Assembly: GCA_902573585.1 (NCBI GenBank)
Contig: CACGKH010000002.1
Location: 16,299 to 80,298, forward strand
Direction of reading: 5' to 3'
Origin: an uncultured Pelagibacteraceae bacterium
GTDB taxonomy: Bacteria > Pseudomonadota > Alphaproteobacteria > Pelagibacterales > Pelagibacteraceae
Length of the DNA stretch: 64,000 nt
Below are positions 8,124-18,469 of the stretch, one piece after another. How positions within the stretch are numbered: the first letter of the stretch is position 1; every line of letters starts with the position of its first letter. The notes beneath the pieces are model-generated. The model saw only the letters and a list, made by a program, of their open reading frames with translations, was not told the origin of the DNA and did no database searches. The position numbers and the translations under genes were made by a program.

Positions 8124-9482
8124 ATGTTTGAAAATTTGACAAATAAATTCGAAGAAATTTTTTCTTCTTTAAAAAAGGCTCCTTCACTTGATGAAAATCA
8201 AGTTGATGAAGGCTTGAGAGGTATTAGACAAGCCTTACTTGAAGCAGATGTCTCTTTAGATGTAGCTAAAGAATTTATTGAAAAAGTTAAGCCAAAAGTT
8301 TTAGGACAAGAGATAATTAGATCTACATCACCTGGAGATATGGTGGTTAAGATCGTTTATGATGAATTGGTTAGTCTACTTGGCGAAAAAAATAACGAAG
8401 TGAATCTTAATGCAGTTCCGCCAGTGCCAATGATGTTAGTTGGATTACAAGGTTCTGGTAAAACAACTACAACAGCAAAACTTGCAAAGTATTTAGAAAG
8501 TACAAAAAAGAAGAAAGTTATGATGGTTAGCTTGGATATTTACAGGCCAGCCGCTCAAGAACAATTAAAATCTTTAGGGGAACAAAACAATATTTTAACA
8601 CTTCCAATTATTAAAGGTCAACAACCAGCTGATATTTGTCAAAGAGCTATCAGTGCAGCAAATTTAAATGGTGCTGACATTATATTATTTGATACTGCAG
8701 GTAGGACACAGATTGATCTACAAATGATGAGTGAAATTAAACAAATTGAAAATACAATAAAACCTGCAGAAACATTTTTGGTTGCAGATTCTCTTACAGG
8801 TCAAGTAGCTGCGTCTGTAGCAAAAGAATTTAAGAACACTGTAAATCTTTCAGGAATAATTTTAACTAGAGCGGATGGTGATGCGAGAGGGGGAGCAGCT
8901 GTAAGTATGAAATTCGTTTCTCAAGTTCCAATTAAATTTTTAGGAGTAGGTGAAAAAATTGAAAATCTTGAAGTATTTCACCCAGATAGAATTGCAAATA
9001 GAATTTTGGGAATGGGAGATATTGTATCTCTTGTAGAAAAAGCAGCACAAGATCTAGGTGAAGAAAATATTAAAAAGGCTGAAGAAAATTTAAAAAAGGG
9101 ACAATTTTCAATGCAAGATTACTTAACTCAATTACGACAAATGAAAAAAATGGGTGGAATAGAAGGTGTGATGTCTTTTATGCCAGGTGTATCTAAGGTT
9201 AAGTCGCAAATGGATGCTGCAGGTATTGATGAGAGCGTTATTACAAAAAATGAAGCAATAATTTTGTCTATGACTAAAAAAGAGAGAGAGAATCCAAAAA
9301 TAATAGACGGTTCTAGAAAAAAAAGAATTGCTAATGGTTCTGGAACAGATCCAGCCACTATCAATAAATTGCTAAAGCAATTTAAAATGATGTCTGAAAT
9401 GATGAAAAAGATGTCTAAAGGAAATCTGAAAGGTATGTCTGATAAAGGAATACCACCAGAATTATTTAATCAACTAAAATAA
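8124..9482 (+). CDS. ffh: Signal recognition particle protein Ffh (SRP54)
   Basis: Ffh binds signal sequences on nascent membrane proteins and delivers them to FtsY. The 452 residues contain the N domain, the GTPase domain (P-loop GLQGSGKTT at 107-115, DTAGR, TRADGDARGG) and a C-terminal methionine-rich M domain with many Met-Lys pairs. The ATG at 8124 gives the family N terminus MFENLTNKFEEIF. An in-frame GTG at 8097 lies inside the leader hairpin and is less likely. The gene follows a structured RNA leader, so post-transcriptional control is plausible. Confidence 0.97.
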   Translation: MFENLTNKFEEIFSSLKKAPSLDENQVDEGLRGIRQALLEADVSLDVAKEFIEKVKPKVLGQEIIRSTSPGDMVVKIVYDELVSLLGEKNNEVNLNAVPPVPMMLVGLQGSGKTTTTAKLAKYLESTKKKKVMMVSLDIYRPAAQEQLKSLGEQNNILTLPIIKGQQPADICQRAISAANLNGADIILFDTAGRTQIDLQMMSEIKQIENTIKPAETFLVADSLTGQVAASVAKEFKNTVNLSGIILTRADGDARGGAAVSMKFVSQVPIKFLGVGEKIENLEVFHPDRIANRILGMGDIVSLVEKAAQDLGEENIKKAEENLKKGQFSMQDYLTQLRQMKKMGGIEGVMSFMPGVSKVKSQMDAAGIDESVITKNEAIILSMTKKERENPKIIDGSRKKRIANGSGTDPATINKLLKQFKMMSEMMKKMSKGNLKGMSDKGIPPELFNQLK

Positions 9483-9486
9483 AAAA

Positions 9487-9493
9487 AGGAGAG
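9487..9493 (+). promoter_or_regulatory. Strong ribosome binding site of rpsP
   Basis: AGGAGAG lies 3-9 nt before the rpsP ATG. Most genes in this window have no clear Shine-Dalgarno sequence, so this one marks a highly translated gene. Confidence 0.8.
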
Positions 9494-9496
9494 CAA

Positions 9497-9889
9497 ATGT
9501 TAAAGTTAAGGTTATCAAGAGGAGGAACAAAGAAAAGACCTGTTTACAAAGTTGTAGTAGCAGATAGTCGTTTTGCAAGAGACGGAAGATTTATTGAAAA
9601 AGTAGGTTTTTTCAATCCTTTACTTCCTAAAGAAAAAAAAGAAAGAATTGGACTTGAAGCTGAAAGAATTAAGTATTGGTTAGGCCAAGGAGCACAACCA
9701 ACAACAAGAGTAGCGAGAATTTTAGGTGAAAATGAATTAATGCCTATGCCTGCTAATGGAAACAATCCTCAAAAAGCAATTCCAAAGAAAGATAGAAAAA
9801 AAGAAGGATCCGAAGAAGCTAAAAAGGAAGAAGCTCCTAAAGCAGATGCAGCACCAGCAACAGAAGCTAAAAAAGAGGAAAAAAAATAA
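9497..9889 (+). CDS. rpsP: Small-subunit ribosomal protein bS16
   Basis: The first 80 or so residues are a standard S16 domain, with the start MLKLRLSRGGTKKRP and the GRFIEKVGFFNP segment. They are followed by a roughly 40-residue low-complexity tail of Lys, Glu and Ala ending in Lys-Lys, so the protein (130 aa) is longer than the usual 80-90. A strong ribosome binding site precedes it. trmD follows after 14 nt, with no rimM in between. Confidence 0.96.
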   Translation: MLKLRLSRGGTKKRPVYKVVVADSRFARDGRFIEKVGFFNPLLPKEKKERIGLEAERIKYWLGQGAQPTTRVARILGENELMPMPANGNNPQKAIPKKDRKKEGSEEAKKEEAPKADAAPATEAKKEEKK

Positions 9890-9903
9890 TATAAAGTTTG
9901 CCT

Positions 9904-10590
9904 ATGTTCCAAGCTCAAGTATTTACTCTCTATCCAGAAGTTTTTCCTGGACCTTTATCAAAAGGTCTTTACGGAAAGGCTTTGACTAATAAATTGTGGG
10001 ACTTAAGTGTAATAAACATAAGAGATGCAGCTACTGATAAACACAAAACAGTCGATGATACTCCTTACGGAGGAGGAACAGGAATGTTGTTAAAAGCTGA
10101 TGTTTTAGCAAACGCACTTGATCAAAAAGTTAAAAAGGGAGAAAGAGTTTTTTACCTTTCACCTAAGGGTAAAAAATTTGATCAAAAACTTGCTCAAGAT
10201 CTGTCTAAAGAAAAATCTATATCTTTAATATGCGGTCATTTTGAAGGGGTGGATGAAAGAGTTTTGGCCACAAGGAACATTGAAGAAATAAGTATAGGAG
10301 ATTATGTTTTATCTGGAGGTGAAACTGCTGCATTAGTAGTACTTGATAGTATTCTAAGACTTTTGCCTGGAGTTTTAGGAAATGATAAATCCTCACTTGA
10401 TGAAACCTTTGAAAATGGTCTTTTAGAGTATCCTCAATATACAAAACCTCAAATATGGGAGGAAAAATCAGTGCCAGAGGTATTATTATCAGGAGATCAC
10501 AGTAAAATTAAAGACTGGCGTTTATCTCAATCTGAGGCTATAACACGCGACCGAAGACCTGATATGTGGCAAAAATATAAGAAAAATTAA
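9904..10590 (+). CDS. trmD: tRNA (guanine37-N1)-methyltransferase TrmD
   Basis: TrmD adds the m1G37 methyl group with SAM and prevents +1 frameshifting. The 228-residue protein has the N-terminal [12 protein letters not shown] segment, the [14 protein letters not shown] motif and the trefoil-knot motif [14 protein letters not shown]. The ATG at 9904 gives the family N terminus; a TTG at 9898 would add only two residues. The gene lies in the conserved rpsP-trmD-rplS order and is followed closely by rplS. Confidence 0.97.
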   Translation: MFQAQVFTLYPEVFPGPLSKGLYGKALTNKLWDLSVINIRDAATDKHKTVDDTPYGGGTGMLLKADVLANALDQKVKKGERVFYLSPKGKKFDQKLAQDLSKEKSISLICGHFEGVDERVLATRNIEEISIGDYVLSGGETAALVVLDSILRLLPGVLGNDKSSLDETFENGLLEYPQYTKPQIWEEKSVPEVLLSGDHSKIKDWRLSQSEAITRDRRPDMWQKYKKN

Positions 10591-10606
10591 TTTGTTAAAT
10601 ATTAAA

Positions 10607-11155
10607 ATGAAAAATATAGAAGAAATAAACCAACATAACGTCAAAAAAATTCTTTCAGAAAAAAAAATACCTGATTTTTTTCCTGGAGATGTGGTTAAAG
10701 TTGGTGTCAGAATTACAGAAGGTAAAAAAGAGAGAATTCAATATTTTGAAGGTGTTTGTATAGCTAAGAAAAGTAGAGACTTAAATTCATCTTTTACTGT
10801 TAGAAAAATATCTTTCGGAGAAGGTGTTGAAAGAACTTTTCCATTATATGGTACGGTAATTGATACGATTAAAGTAATTCGATCAGGAAAGGTAAGAAGA
10901 GCTAAACTTTATTATTTAAGAGATAGGACTGGTAAATCAGCAAGAATTGCAGAAAAGATAAGAAAAAAAATTGGAATTGATATTGATGTAAAACCTGAGA
11001 CTGTTACAGAGGAAAATTTAGCCCCAGTGACAAAAGAAAATCAAACTGATGTAAAAGTAGAAAAAGCTTCAGTGCCGGAGGTTAAAAAAGAAGAAGCCTC
11101 TACAGCTGAAACTAAGACAGAAAAAAAACTTGAAAATACACCAGAAAAAAAATAA
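10607..11155 (+). CDS. rplS: Large-subunit ribosomal protein bL19
   Basis: Residues up to about 120 form a normal L19, including the [12 protein letters not shown] segment and [18 protein letters not shown]-terminal tail of about 60 residues rich in Glu, Lys, Thr, Val and Pro follows, making a 182-residue protein against the usual 115-120. The ATG at 10607 is preferred; a TTG at 10592 would add five residues unlike the family start. Last gene of the rpsP-trmD-rplS unit; leuC starts 12 nt later. Confidence 0.96.
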   Translation: MKNIEEINQHNVKKILSEKKIPDFFPGDVVKVGVRITEGKKERIQYFEGVCIAKKSRDLNSSFTVRKISFGEGVERTFPLYGTVIDTIKVIRSGKVRRAKLYYLRDRTGKSARIAEKIRKKIGIDIDVKPETVTEENLAPVTKENQTDVKVEKASVPEVKKEEASTAETKTEKKLENTPEKK

Positions 11156-11166
11156 TTTTTTTTTCA

Positions 11167-12570
11167 ATGCCTAATACTCTTTACGATAAAATTTGGAACG
11201 ATCATTTAGTAGATCAGCAAGACGATGGTACAGCTTTGCTATTTGTTGATAGACATTTAGTTCACGAAGTTACAAGCCCTCAAGCCTTTGAGGGATTAAG
11301 AAATTCTAAACGTGAAGTCAGACATCCCAACTTAACCCTTGCTGTCGCAGATCATAACGTTCCTACAACTGATAGGTCTAAAGGTATTTCTGACCAAGAG
11401 TCAAAGATTCAAGTTGAAACTTTAGAGGCTAACTGTAAAGAATTTGGTGTCCAACTTTTTGGAATGGATGATAAGAGACAAGGTATTGTTCATGTTACTG
11501 GTCCTGAGCAAGGCTTTACTCAACCAGGCACAGTTATTGTATGTGGTGATAGTCATACTGCCACTCATGGAGCATTTGGTGCTTTAGCATTTGGAATTGG
11601 AACTTCTGAAGTAGAACATGTTTTGGCAACTCAAACATTAGTTCAGAAAAAAGCAAAAAATTTTAGAATAAATGTTGATGGCAAACTTCCATTAGGAGTC
11701 ACATCTAAAGATGTAATTCTTCAAATTATAGGAAAAATTGGTACAGCAGGTGGAACAGGTTGTGTAATAGAATATGCTGGTAATTTAATTAGATCATTGA
11801 GTGTTGAACAAAGAATGACCATTTGCAATATGACAATTGAGGGTGGTGCTAGAGCAGGATTGATAGCGCCTGATGAAAAAATATTTAAATATTTAAAAGA
11901 TAGACCAATGTCACCAAAGGGGAAAGATTGGGACAAAGCCTTAGAATATTGGAAAAATTTAAATACTGATGATGGGGCTAAATTTGATAAAGAAATAAAC
12001 TTAAGAGCTGATGAAATTTTACCCATGATAACTTGGGGTACATCTCCTCAGGATGTGATTACAATTGATGAAAAAGTACCAAATCCACAAAATGAGAAGG
12101 ATGAAGATAAAAAAAATTCTTTAGAAAGAGCTTTAAATTATATGGGTTTAAAACCAAATATGGCAGCTAAAGACATTAAGATAGATAAAGTTTTTATTGG
12201 AAGCTGTACGAATGGTAGAATTGAGGATCTAAGAGAAGCTGCAAAAATTTTAAAAGATAAAAAAATAGCATCGCACGTACATGCAATGGTCGTTCCAGGA
12301 TCGGGTTTAGTAAAAGAGCAAGCAGAGCAAGAAGGATTAGATAAAATTTTTGTAAAATCTGGTTTTGAATGGAGAGAGCCAGGTTGCTCTATGTGTTTAG
12401 CAATGAATGCAGATAAGTTAAAACCAGAAGAAAGATGTGCTTCTACATCAAACAGAAATTTTGAGGGTAGACAAGGTAGAGGTGGAAGAACTCATTTAGT
12501 AAGCCCAGGTATGGCAGCTGCTGCGGCAATATCTGGAAATCTTGATGATGTCAGAAAGTATCAAAATTAA
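11167..12570 (+). CDS. leuC: 3-isopropylmalate dehydratase large subunit
   Basis: LeuC with LeuD isomerises 2-isopropylmalate to 3-isopropylmalate in leucine synthesis. The 467-residue aconitase-family protein has the three [4Fe-4S] ligands Cys347 (GSCTNGR), Cys407 and Cys410 (PGCSMC). It also has the [14 protein letters not shown] motif and an N terminus typical of LeuC (LYDKIWNDH). Length is normal. leuD starts 1 nt after its stop. Confidence 0.97.
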   Translation: MPNTLYDKIWNDHLVDQQDDGTALLFVDRHLVHEVTSPQAFEGLRNSKREVRHPNLTLAVADHNVPTTDRSKGISDQESKIQVETLEANCKEFGVQLFGMDDKRQGIVHVTGPEQGFTQPGTVIVCGDSHTATHGAFGALAFGIGTSEVEHVLATQTLVQKKAKNFRINVDGKLPLGVTSKDVILQIIGKIGTAGGTGCVIEYAGNLIRSLSVEQRMTICNMTIEGGARAGLIAPDEKIFKYLKDRPMSPKGKDWDKALEYWKNLNTDDGAKFDKEINLRADEILPMITWGTSPQDVITIDEKVPNPQNEKDEDKKNSLERALNYMGLKPNMAAKDIKIDKVFIGSCTNGRIEDLREAAKILKDKKIASHVHAMVVPGSGLVKEQAEQEGLDKIFVKSGFEWREPGCSMCLAMNADKLKPEERCASTSNRNFEGRQGRGGRTHLVSPGMAAAAAISGNLDDVRKYQN

Positions 12571-12571
12571 T

Positions 12572-13183
12572 ATGCAAAAATTTAATACATTAAAAAGTAT
12601 ACCAGCCTATCTGCCGATAGTTAACATAGATACGGATATGATTATTCCAAAACAATTTTTAAAAACAATTAAAAGAACAGGTTTAGGTAAAAATTTGTTT
12701 TTTGAGATGAGATATGATGACAAAGGAAAAGAAATTAGTGATTTTGTTTTAAATAAAAACCCTTTCAATAATTCAAAAATTTTAATTGCAGGTAAAAATT
12801 TTGGATGTGGTTCATCACGAGAGCATGCTCCATGGGCATTATTAGATTTTGGTATTACTTGTGTGATAAGCTCAAGTTTTGCGGATATTTTTTACAGTAA
12901 CTGTTTTAAAAATGGAATTTTACCAATTATTCTTGATGATGAAAAAATTAAAGAGCTGTCAGAATATGCAAAAAGGGAAGAAGAGATTTCTATAGACCTT
13001 AATGAGGAAAAGATCATTTTTGGAAATAATGAGACAAAATTTAAAGTAGATTCATTTAAAAAGAAATGTTTATTAGAAGGACTAGACGATATAGCATTAT
13101 CTTTAAAAAAATCAGATAAAATAGAAAATTTTGAAAAAGATTTAAAAGTTAAAAAACCTTGGATATTTAATGATCAAAGTTAA
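12572..13183 (+). CDS. leuD: 3-isopropylmalate dehydratase small subunit
   Basis: The 203-residue swivel subunit of isopropylmalate isomerase. It contains the motifs [14 protein letters not shown] near the N terminus and [17 protein letters not shown] in the middle, both typical of LeuD. The ATG at 12572 directly after leuC is preferred; an upstream ATG at 12542 would overlap leuC by 29 nt and add residues foreign to the family. Its last 14 nt overlap the start of leuB. Confidence 0.97.
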   Translation: MQKFNTLKSIPAYLPIVNIDTDMIIPKQFLKTIKRTGLGKNLFFEMRYDDKGKEISDFVLNKNPFNNSKILIAGKNFGCGSSREHAPWALLDFGITCVISSSFADIFYSNCFKNGILPIILDDEKIKELSEYAKREEEISIDLNEEKIIFGNNETKFKVDSFKKKCLLEGLDDIALSLKKSDKIENFEKDLKVKKPWIFNDQS

Positions 13184-14276
13184 AAAAAGAAAAATATTAT
13201 TATTACCAGGAGATGGAATTGGCCCAGAGGTTATTGGTGAAGTAAGAAAAATAATTAATTGGTTTAATGATAAAAAATCTCTTGATTTTGAAATAGATGA
13301 AGATCTTGCTGGAGGTTGCTCTTATGATAAACATGGAACACCAATCACTGATGAAGTATTTTATAAAGCTTTAGAAAGTGCAGTTGTTATGCTTGGTGCA
13401 GTCGGTGGTCCAAAATGGGATGGTGTCGAATTTTCAAAAAAACCTGAGAGAGCATTATTAAAACTTAGAAAAGAATTAAAATTATTTGCTAACTTACGAC
13501 CGGCAATATGTTTTGAACAACTAGTTGACGCATCAACATTAAAACCAGAAATAGTCTCTGGTTTAGACATAATGATTGTTAGAGAGTTAACAGGCGGAAT
13601 ATATTTTGGTGAACCAAGAGGTATTAAGCCTATTGAAAACGGTGAAAGAAAAGGAATTAACACCCATACTTACACTAGTAGTGAAATAATAAGGGTTGCT
13701 AGAATTGCTTTTGAATTAGCTAAAAAGAGATCAAATAAAGTTACATCTTGTGAAAAATCAAATGTCATGGAAGCAGGGCAGCTTTGGAAAGAAGAAGTTC
13801 AAATATTACACGATAAAGAATATAACGATGTTGAATTAAGTCATATGCTTGCTGATAATTGTTCAATGCAGTTACTAAGAAACCCAAAACAATTTGATGT
13901 AATAGTGACTGACAATTTATTTGGAGATATGTTGTCAGACCAAGCTTCTATGTTGACGGGCTCATTAGGTCTTTTGCCTTCAGCTTCTTTAGGTGCCAAA
14001 AATAAAGATGGTGAAATGAGATCCATGTATGAACCTATTCATGGATCTGCTCCTGATATTGCTGGTAAAGGAATTGCTAATCCAATTGCTAGTATACTCA
14101 GTTTTGCTATGGCTTTAAGATACTCATTAGACCTAGATAAAGAAGCTCAAGCTCTTGAAAAAGCAGTGCAGGACGTTTTAAATGACGGTTTAAGAACTAA
14201 AGACATTTTATCAGATGGAATGAAAGAAGTATCTACTGCACAAATGGGTGATGCGATAATTTCAAAATTGCAATAA
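13170..14276 (+). CDS. leuB: 3-isopropylmalate dehydrogenase
   Basis: LeuB oxidises and decarboxylates 3-isopropylmalate with NAD. The 368-residue protein shows the [13 protein letters not shown] nucleotide-fold start, the [14 protein letters not shown] loop and the metal/substrate region [14 protein letters not shown]. It also has [14 protein letters not shown] near the C terminus. The ATG overlaps leuD by 14 nt. leuCDB form one tight operon; leuA is not in the window. Confidence 0.97.
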   Translation: MIKVKKRKILLLPGDGIGPEVIGEVRKIINWFNDKKSLDFEIDEDLAGGCSYDKHGTPITDEVFYKALESAVVMLGAVGGPKWDGVEFSKKPERALLKLRKELKLFANLRPAICFEQLVDASTLKPEIVSGLDIMIVRELTGGIYFGEPRGIKPIENGERKGINTHTYTSSEIIRVARIAFELAKKRSNKVTSCEKSNVMEAGQLWKEEVQILHDKEYNDVELSHMLADNCSMQLLRNPKQFDVIVTDNLFGDMLSDQASMLTGSLGLLPSASLGAKNKDGEMRSMYEPIHGSAPDIAGKGIANPIASILSFAMALRYSLDLDKEAQALEKAVQDVLNDGLRTKDILSDGMKEVSTAQMGDAIISKLQ

Positions 14277-14302
14277 TCTATCAATTATTCTAAACTATTT
14301 TT

Positions 14303-16066
14303 ATGCCAAGCTATACTGCTCCATTAGAAGATATGATGTTTCTTTTTGAAAAATTAAGAGACAATAAAAATTACAATGAATTAGAAAAATATAAAGAAGT
14401 TAGTTCAGATTTAGTCAAAGATATTTTAGAAGAAGCTGCAAAAATTAATCAAAATTTAATTTTACCTCTAGCTAAAGCTGGGGATGAAAATCCAGCAGTT
14501 TTAGAAAATGGAGTAGTGAGGACACCTCCAGGATACAAGGAGGCATATAAAAAATACATTGAGGATGGGTGGACTTCTTTGTCCTGTGATCCAAAGTATG
14601 GTGGTCAGGGAATGCCAAAAACAGTGAGTGCATTTTTTGATGAAATGTTATCTTCTGCAAGTTTATCATTTAAACTTTATAGCGAACTGAGTATAGGAGC
14701 TTATAATTGTATTAATCATCATGCATCAGATGAGTTGAAAGAAAAATATTTACCGAAAATAGTTGAAGGTAAATGGAGTGGCACTATGTGTTTAACAGAA
14801 CCTGTGTGTGGAACAGATTTAGGACTTTTAAAAACGAAAGCCGAAAAACAAAAAGATGGAACATATAAAATTAGTGGTCAGAAAATATTTATAACTTCAG
14901 GAGATCATGATTTAACAGAAAACATTATTCATTTAGTAATTGCTAGAGCCACGGACTCTCCAACCGGCACAAAAGGTATAAGTTTATTTTTAGTTCCTAA
15001 ATTTGTAGTTAATGAAGATGGAAGTGTTGGTCCAAGAAATGGTATATCAACTGGATCTATTGAAAGTAAAATGGGCATAAAAGGTTCTGCTACCTGTGTA
15101 TTAAATTTTGATGATGCTATTGGCTACATGATTGGAAAAAAAGACAAAGGTTTAAACGCAATGTTTACCATGATGAATCTTGAAAGAATAGTTGTTGGTA
15201 TTCAAGGTCTAGGAATTTCAGAAATCGCTTATCAAAACTCACTCGCTTATGCGAAAGAAAGAAAACAAGGCAAGACAAATAAAACCAAGTCAACTAATGG
15301 TGCTGATTTTATAATTGAACATGCGGATATAAGAAGATCATTGTTGAATATGAAATCAATTATCGAAGGTGAGAGAGCTTTATGTTTTTGGTTATCACAA
15401 CAAACTGAAGTTAGTTTGAACCATCAAGATGAAAAAGTGCGTCAGGAAGCTTCTGATTTTGTTTCATTGATGACACCAGTGGTAAAATCATTGTTTACTG
15501 ATTTAGGTATGGAAATTACTAATGATGCAATGCAAATTCATGGAGGTTATGGTTATACAAAAGATCAAGGAATAGAACAGTTGTATAGAGATAATAGAAT
15601 AACACCAATTTATGAAGGTACAAACTCAGTACAAGCTGCAGATTTAGTTTTTAGAAAGTTATCAAATAAAAATGGAGATATAATAAATAAATTCATAGAT
15701 TTAATAAAAACTGAAACTGATTTAAAAAATGAAAAGATTAAACCATTTACAAAGGAATTTAGTTTTTATTTGAATATTTTAACTAAGTTTAGTGAGTGGA
15801 TTAACGAAAAAATGAAAACAGATAAAGATGATGTCAGTGCTGCTGCAAATGATTATCTGAAAACTTTGGGTTTTGTTTCAGTTGCTTATGCTTGGATTAA
15901 GGTTCTGGATGTAAGTTTTAAAGATTATAATGAGAATAAAAACTTCTTTGATGACAAAATAAATACTGCAAAATTCTATTTTGATAAAGTTTTACCAAGA
16001 GCTGAGCAACATTATAAATCTGCTATTTCTGGAAGCTCAAATATTATGAATTTTAAATTTAATTAA
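14303..16066 (+). CDS. dmdC: Acyl-CoA dehydrogenase, probable 3-methylmercaptopropionyl-CoA dehydrogenase DmdC
   Basis: The 587-residue protein belongs to the long acyl-CoA dehydrogenase group that includes DmdC. Features are the flavin segment TMCLTEPVCGTDLG, the SKMGIKGSATC segment and the likely catalytic Glu438 in YEGTNS. A C-terminal extension beyond the 380-residue core is typical of this group. DmdC converts MMPA-CoA to methylthioacryloyl-CoA in DMSP breakdown. The specific call rests on the cluster: an acyl-CoA ligase follows after 1 nt and dmdA lies two genes further on. A generic fatty-acyl role is the alternative. Confidence 0.85.
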   Translation: MPSYTAPLEDMMFLFEKLRDNKNYNELEKYKEVSSDLVKDILEEAAKINQNLILPLAKAGDENPAVLENGVVRTPPGYKEAYKKYIEDGWTSLSCDPKYGGQGMPKTVSAFFDEMLSSASLSFKLYSELSIGAYNCINHHASDELKEKYLPKIVEGKWSGTMCLTEPVCGTDLGLLKTKAEKQKDGTYKISGQKIFITSGDHDLTENIIHLVIARATDSPTGTKGISLFLVPKFVVNEDGSVGPRNGISTGSIESKMGIKGSATCVLNFDDAIGYMIGKKDKGLNAMFTMMNLERIVVGIQGLGISEIAYQNSLAYAKERKQGKTNKTKSTNGADFIIEHADIRRSLLNMKSIIEGERALCFWLSQQTEVSLNHQDEKVRQEASDFVSLMTPVVKSLFTDLGMEITNDAMQIHGGYGYTKDQGIEQLYRDNRITPIYEGTNSVQAADLVFRKLSNKNGDIINKFIDLIKTETDLKNEKIKPFTKEFSFYLNILTKFSEWINEKMKTDKDDVSAAANDYLKTLGFVSVAYAWIKVLDVSFKDYNENKNFFDDKINTAKFYFDKVLPRAEQHYKSAISGSSNIMNFKFN

Positions 16067-16067
16067 A

Positions 16068-17684
16068 ATGAGTCATTACGAAACAAATTTAGATAAAAAT
16101 TTTGCAAACTATGTTCCATTAACACCTTTATCTTTTTTAGAGAGAGCAAAAGATATTTACCCAAATTATGAAGCAATAGTATATGAAGAAAGAAAATATA
16201 CTTGGAGTGAAGTTTACAAAAGGGCTATAAAATTTGCTAGTGCACTAGAAAAAATTGGTATCAAAAAAGGAGATACTGTTTCATTTTTAGCTTTTAATAC
16301 TCCAGAAATTTTCGAGGCCCACTATTCAGTTCCAATGACAGGTGCCGTATTGAATACAATTAATATTAGATTAGATGCTAATACTATCTCGTATATTTTA
16401 AATCATAGTGATGCAAAAGTATTAGTAGTAGATAGACAACTTCATATTGAGGTAAAAAAGGCTCTAAGCAAATTGGATAAAAAAATCACTATAATTGATA
16501 TTCATGATAAATTTGCAGATCAGTCAAAATTAGAGAAAATTGGTGATTTAGAATACGAAAAATTTCTTAATACAGGTGATGAAAACTACATTTGGAAAAT
16601 GCCAGAGGATGAGTGGCAGGCTATATCTTTAAGTTATACCTCAGGTACAACTGGAAATCCTAAAGGTGTTGTTTATCATCATAGAGGCTCATATCTCATG
16701 TCAACTGGAAGTGCAGTTGCTTGGAATATGCCAAACAGATTAAATTTTTTAACAATTGTTCCAATGTTTCACTGTAATGGTTGGTGTTACCCATGGACAG
16801 TTCCAATGCTAAATGGAAGAACTATTTGTTTACGAAACATAGATGTTAAAAAGATTTTTGAGTTAATAGATAAATATGATGTTACTCATTTTGGAGGTGC
16901 TCCGATTGTATTAAACATGATAACAGGTGCTCCCAAAAGTGATCAAAAAAAATTAAAAAACAAAGTTCATGTGCTTACTGCGGGGGCTCCACCGCCGAGT
17001 ATAATTTTCAAAAAAATGAAAGAACTTGGTTTTGAAGTAATGCATGTTTATGGTTTAACAGAGACTTATGGTCATGTTACTCAATGTGCTTGGAATGATG
17101 ATTGGAATGGATTTGATGAAGATAAGCAAAATGAAATTAAAGCAAGACAAGGAGTTAGATATCCTAATCTTGAGGGAGCAGCAATTATGGATCCTGAGAC
17201 TATGAAAGAAGTTCCAAAGGATGGAAAAACTATTGGTGAGATAATGCTAAGAGGAAACGTAGTAATGAAAGGTTATTTTAAAGATAAAGCTGCTACTGAT
17301 AAGGCTATGGCTGGTGGTTGGTTTCATTCTGGAGATTTAGCAGTAATGCATCCAGATGGATATGTCAAAATACAAGACAGATCAAAAGATATAATTATTT
17401 CTGGTGGAGAAAATATTTCTTCGATTGAAATAGAAAACACTTTATCTAAACATCCCTCAGTATCAATAGCAGCTGTAGTTGCTAAGCCTGATGAAAAGTG
17501 GGGTGAAGTTCCTTGTGCATTTATTGAAGTGGTTAAAGATAAACCTACCACAGAAAAAGAATTAATAAGCTTTTGTAAAGAAACTTTGGCTGGTTTTAAG
17601 GTTCCAAAACAGGTTGTTTTCTGTGAATTACCAAAAACTTCTACAGGTAAAATTCAAAAATTTGAGCTTAGAAAAAAATTTTAG
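16068..17684 (+). CDS. dmdB: Acyl-CoA synthetase, probable 3-methylmercaptopropionate-CoA ligase DmdB
   Basis: This 538-residue AMP-forming ligase carries the adenylation motif YTSGTTGNPKG, the YGLTETYG motif, HSGDLAVMHPDGY and the C-terminal KTSTGKIQK with the catalytic Lys. DmdB activates MMPA, the product of DMSP demethylation, to its CoA ester. Position between dmdC and dmdA supports this. The gene starts 1 nt after dmdC. Confidence 0.88.
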   Translation: MSHYETNLDKNFANYVPLTPLSFLERAKDIYPNYEAIVYEERKYTWSEVYKRAIKFASALEKIGIKKGDTVSFLAFNTPEIFEAHYSVPMTGAVLNTINIRLDANTISYILNHSDAKVLVVDRQLHIEVKKALSKLDKKITIIDIHDKFADQSKLEKIGDLEYEKFLNTGDENYIWKMPEDEWQAISLSYTSGTTGNPKGVVYHHRGSYLMSTGSAVAWNMPNRLNFLTIVPMFHCNGWCYPWTVPMLNGRTICLRNIDVKKIFELIDKYDVTHFGGAPIVLNMITGAPKSDQKKLKNKVHVLTAGAPPPSIIFKKMKELGFEVMHVYGLTETYGHVTQCAWNDDWNGFDEDKQNEIKARQGVRYPNLEGAAIMDPETMKEVPKDGKTIGEIMLRGNVVMKGYFKDKAATDKAMAGGWFHSGDLAVMHPDGYVKIQDRSKDIIISGGENISSIEIENTLSKHPSVSIAAVVAKPDEKWGEVPCAFIEVVKDKPTTEKELISFCKETLAGFKVPKQVVFCELPKTSTGKIQKFELRKKF

Positions 17685-17692
17685 GTAATTAA

Positions 17693-18469
17693 TTGATAAT
17701 AACCATACAAAATAAAAGTGTTTATTTCTCAGATGCTGGGCAGGGTATAGAAAATTCTAAAGATACAATTGTGTTTTTACATGGAAGTGGTTTATCACAC
17801 ATTGTCTGGTCTTTAACTGAACAATTTTTTTCAAATAAAAATTTTAATGTTTTATCAATTGATTTACCTGGGCATGGAAATTCTGATGGTCCATGTTTAG
17901 ATAGTATTGAAAAAATAGCAGATTGGTTAGAAAAAGTTTTTGAAGAATTAAAATTGAAGAATATAATTCTTGTTGGTCATTCACAAGGTTGTCTAGAAGC
18001 TCTTGAATATTCATTCAAATACAAAGATAGATTAAAAAGAATAGTATTTGTTGGAGGTTCTTATCGAATGCCCGTAAATAAAGATCTAATTGATTTGGCC
18101 TCAGATGGAGATTCTGATGCTGTCAAATTAATGATGAAATGGGGCTATGAAGGCTCAAAAAAATTTATTGGTGGAAATCCAGTTGAAAAAATAATTCAAT
18201 CTCCAAGAGATATAAGTGAAATTTTGGCAGTTGATCTTATTGCATGTAATAATTATCAAAATGGCTCAGATGCTGCTAAAGCTATAAATTGTCCGGCCAT
18301 GTTTATATTTGGAGAACTTGACAAGATGGCTAATTTAGAAAGTGGAAAAAAATTTGCGAATTTAGTAAAAAATTCAACTACTCATATAATTATTGGATCA
18401 GGACACATGATTATGATTGAAAAAGCTTTTGAAATGCGAGAAAAGATTTTTGAATTTTTAAATAAATGA
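17693..18469 (+). CDS. Alpha/beta hydrolase in the DMSP cluster
   Basis: The 258-residue soluble hydrolase has an intact triad: Ser97 in GHSQG, Asp210 in GELDK and His238 in GSGHM, plus the FLHGSG oxyanion loop. It starts at TTG 17693, 8 nt after dmdB, and overlaps dmdA by 4 nt (ATGA), so it is locked into the DMSP operon. It could be a thioesterase or hydrolase for a CoA intermediate of the pathway, or could clear side products. Its function is not established by sequence. Confidence 0.82.
   Translation: MIITIQNKSVYFSDAGQGIENSKDTIVFLHGSGLSHIVWSLTEQFFSNKNFNVLSIDLPGHGNSDGPCLDSIEKIADWLEKVFEELKLKNIILVGHSQGCLEALEYSFKYKDRLKRIVFVGGSYRMPVNKDLIDLASDGDSDAVKLMMKWGYEGSKKFIGGNPVEKIIQSPRDISEILAVDLIACNNYQNGSDAAKAINCPAMFIFGELDKMANLESGKKFANLVKNSTTHIIIGSGHMIMIEKAFEMREKIFEFLNK

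Noticed and set aside
7978..8187. Minus-strand open frame of 69 codons over the ffh leader
   Set aside because: It runs antisense to the start of ffh and the structured leader, and its composition follows from the RNA stems. No ribosome binding site or family resemblance.
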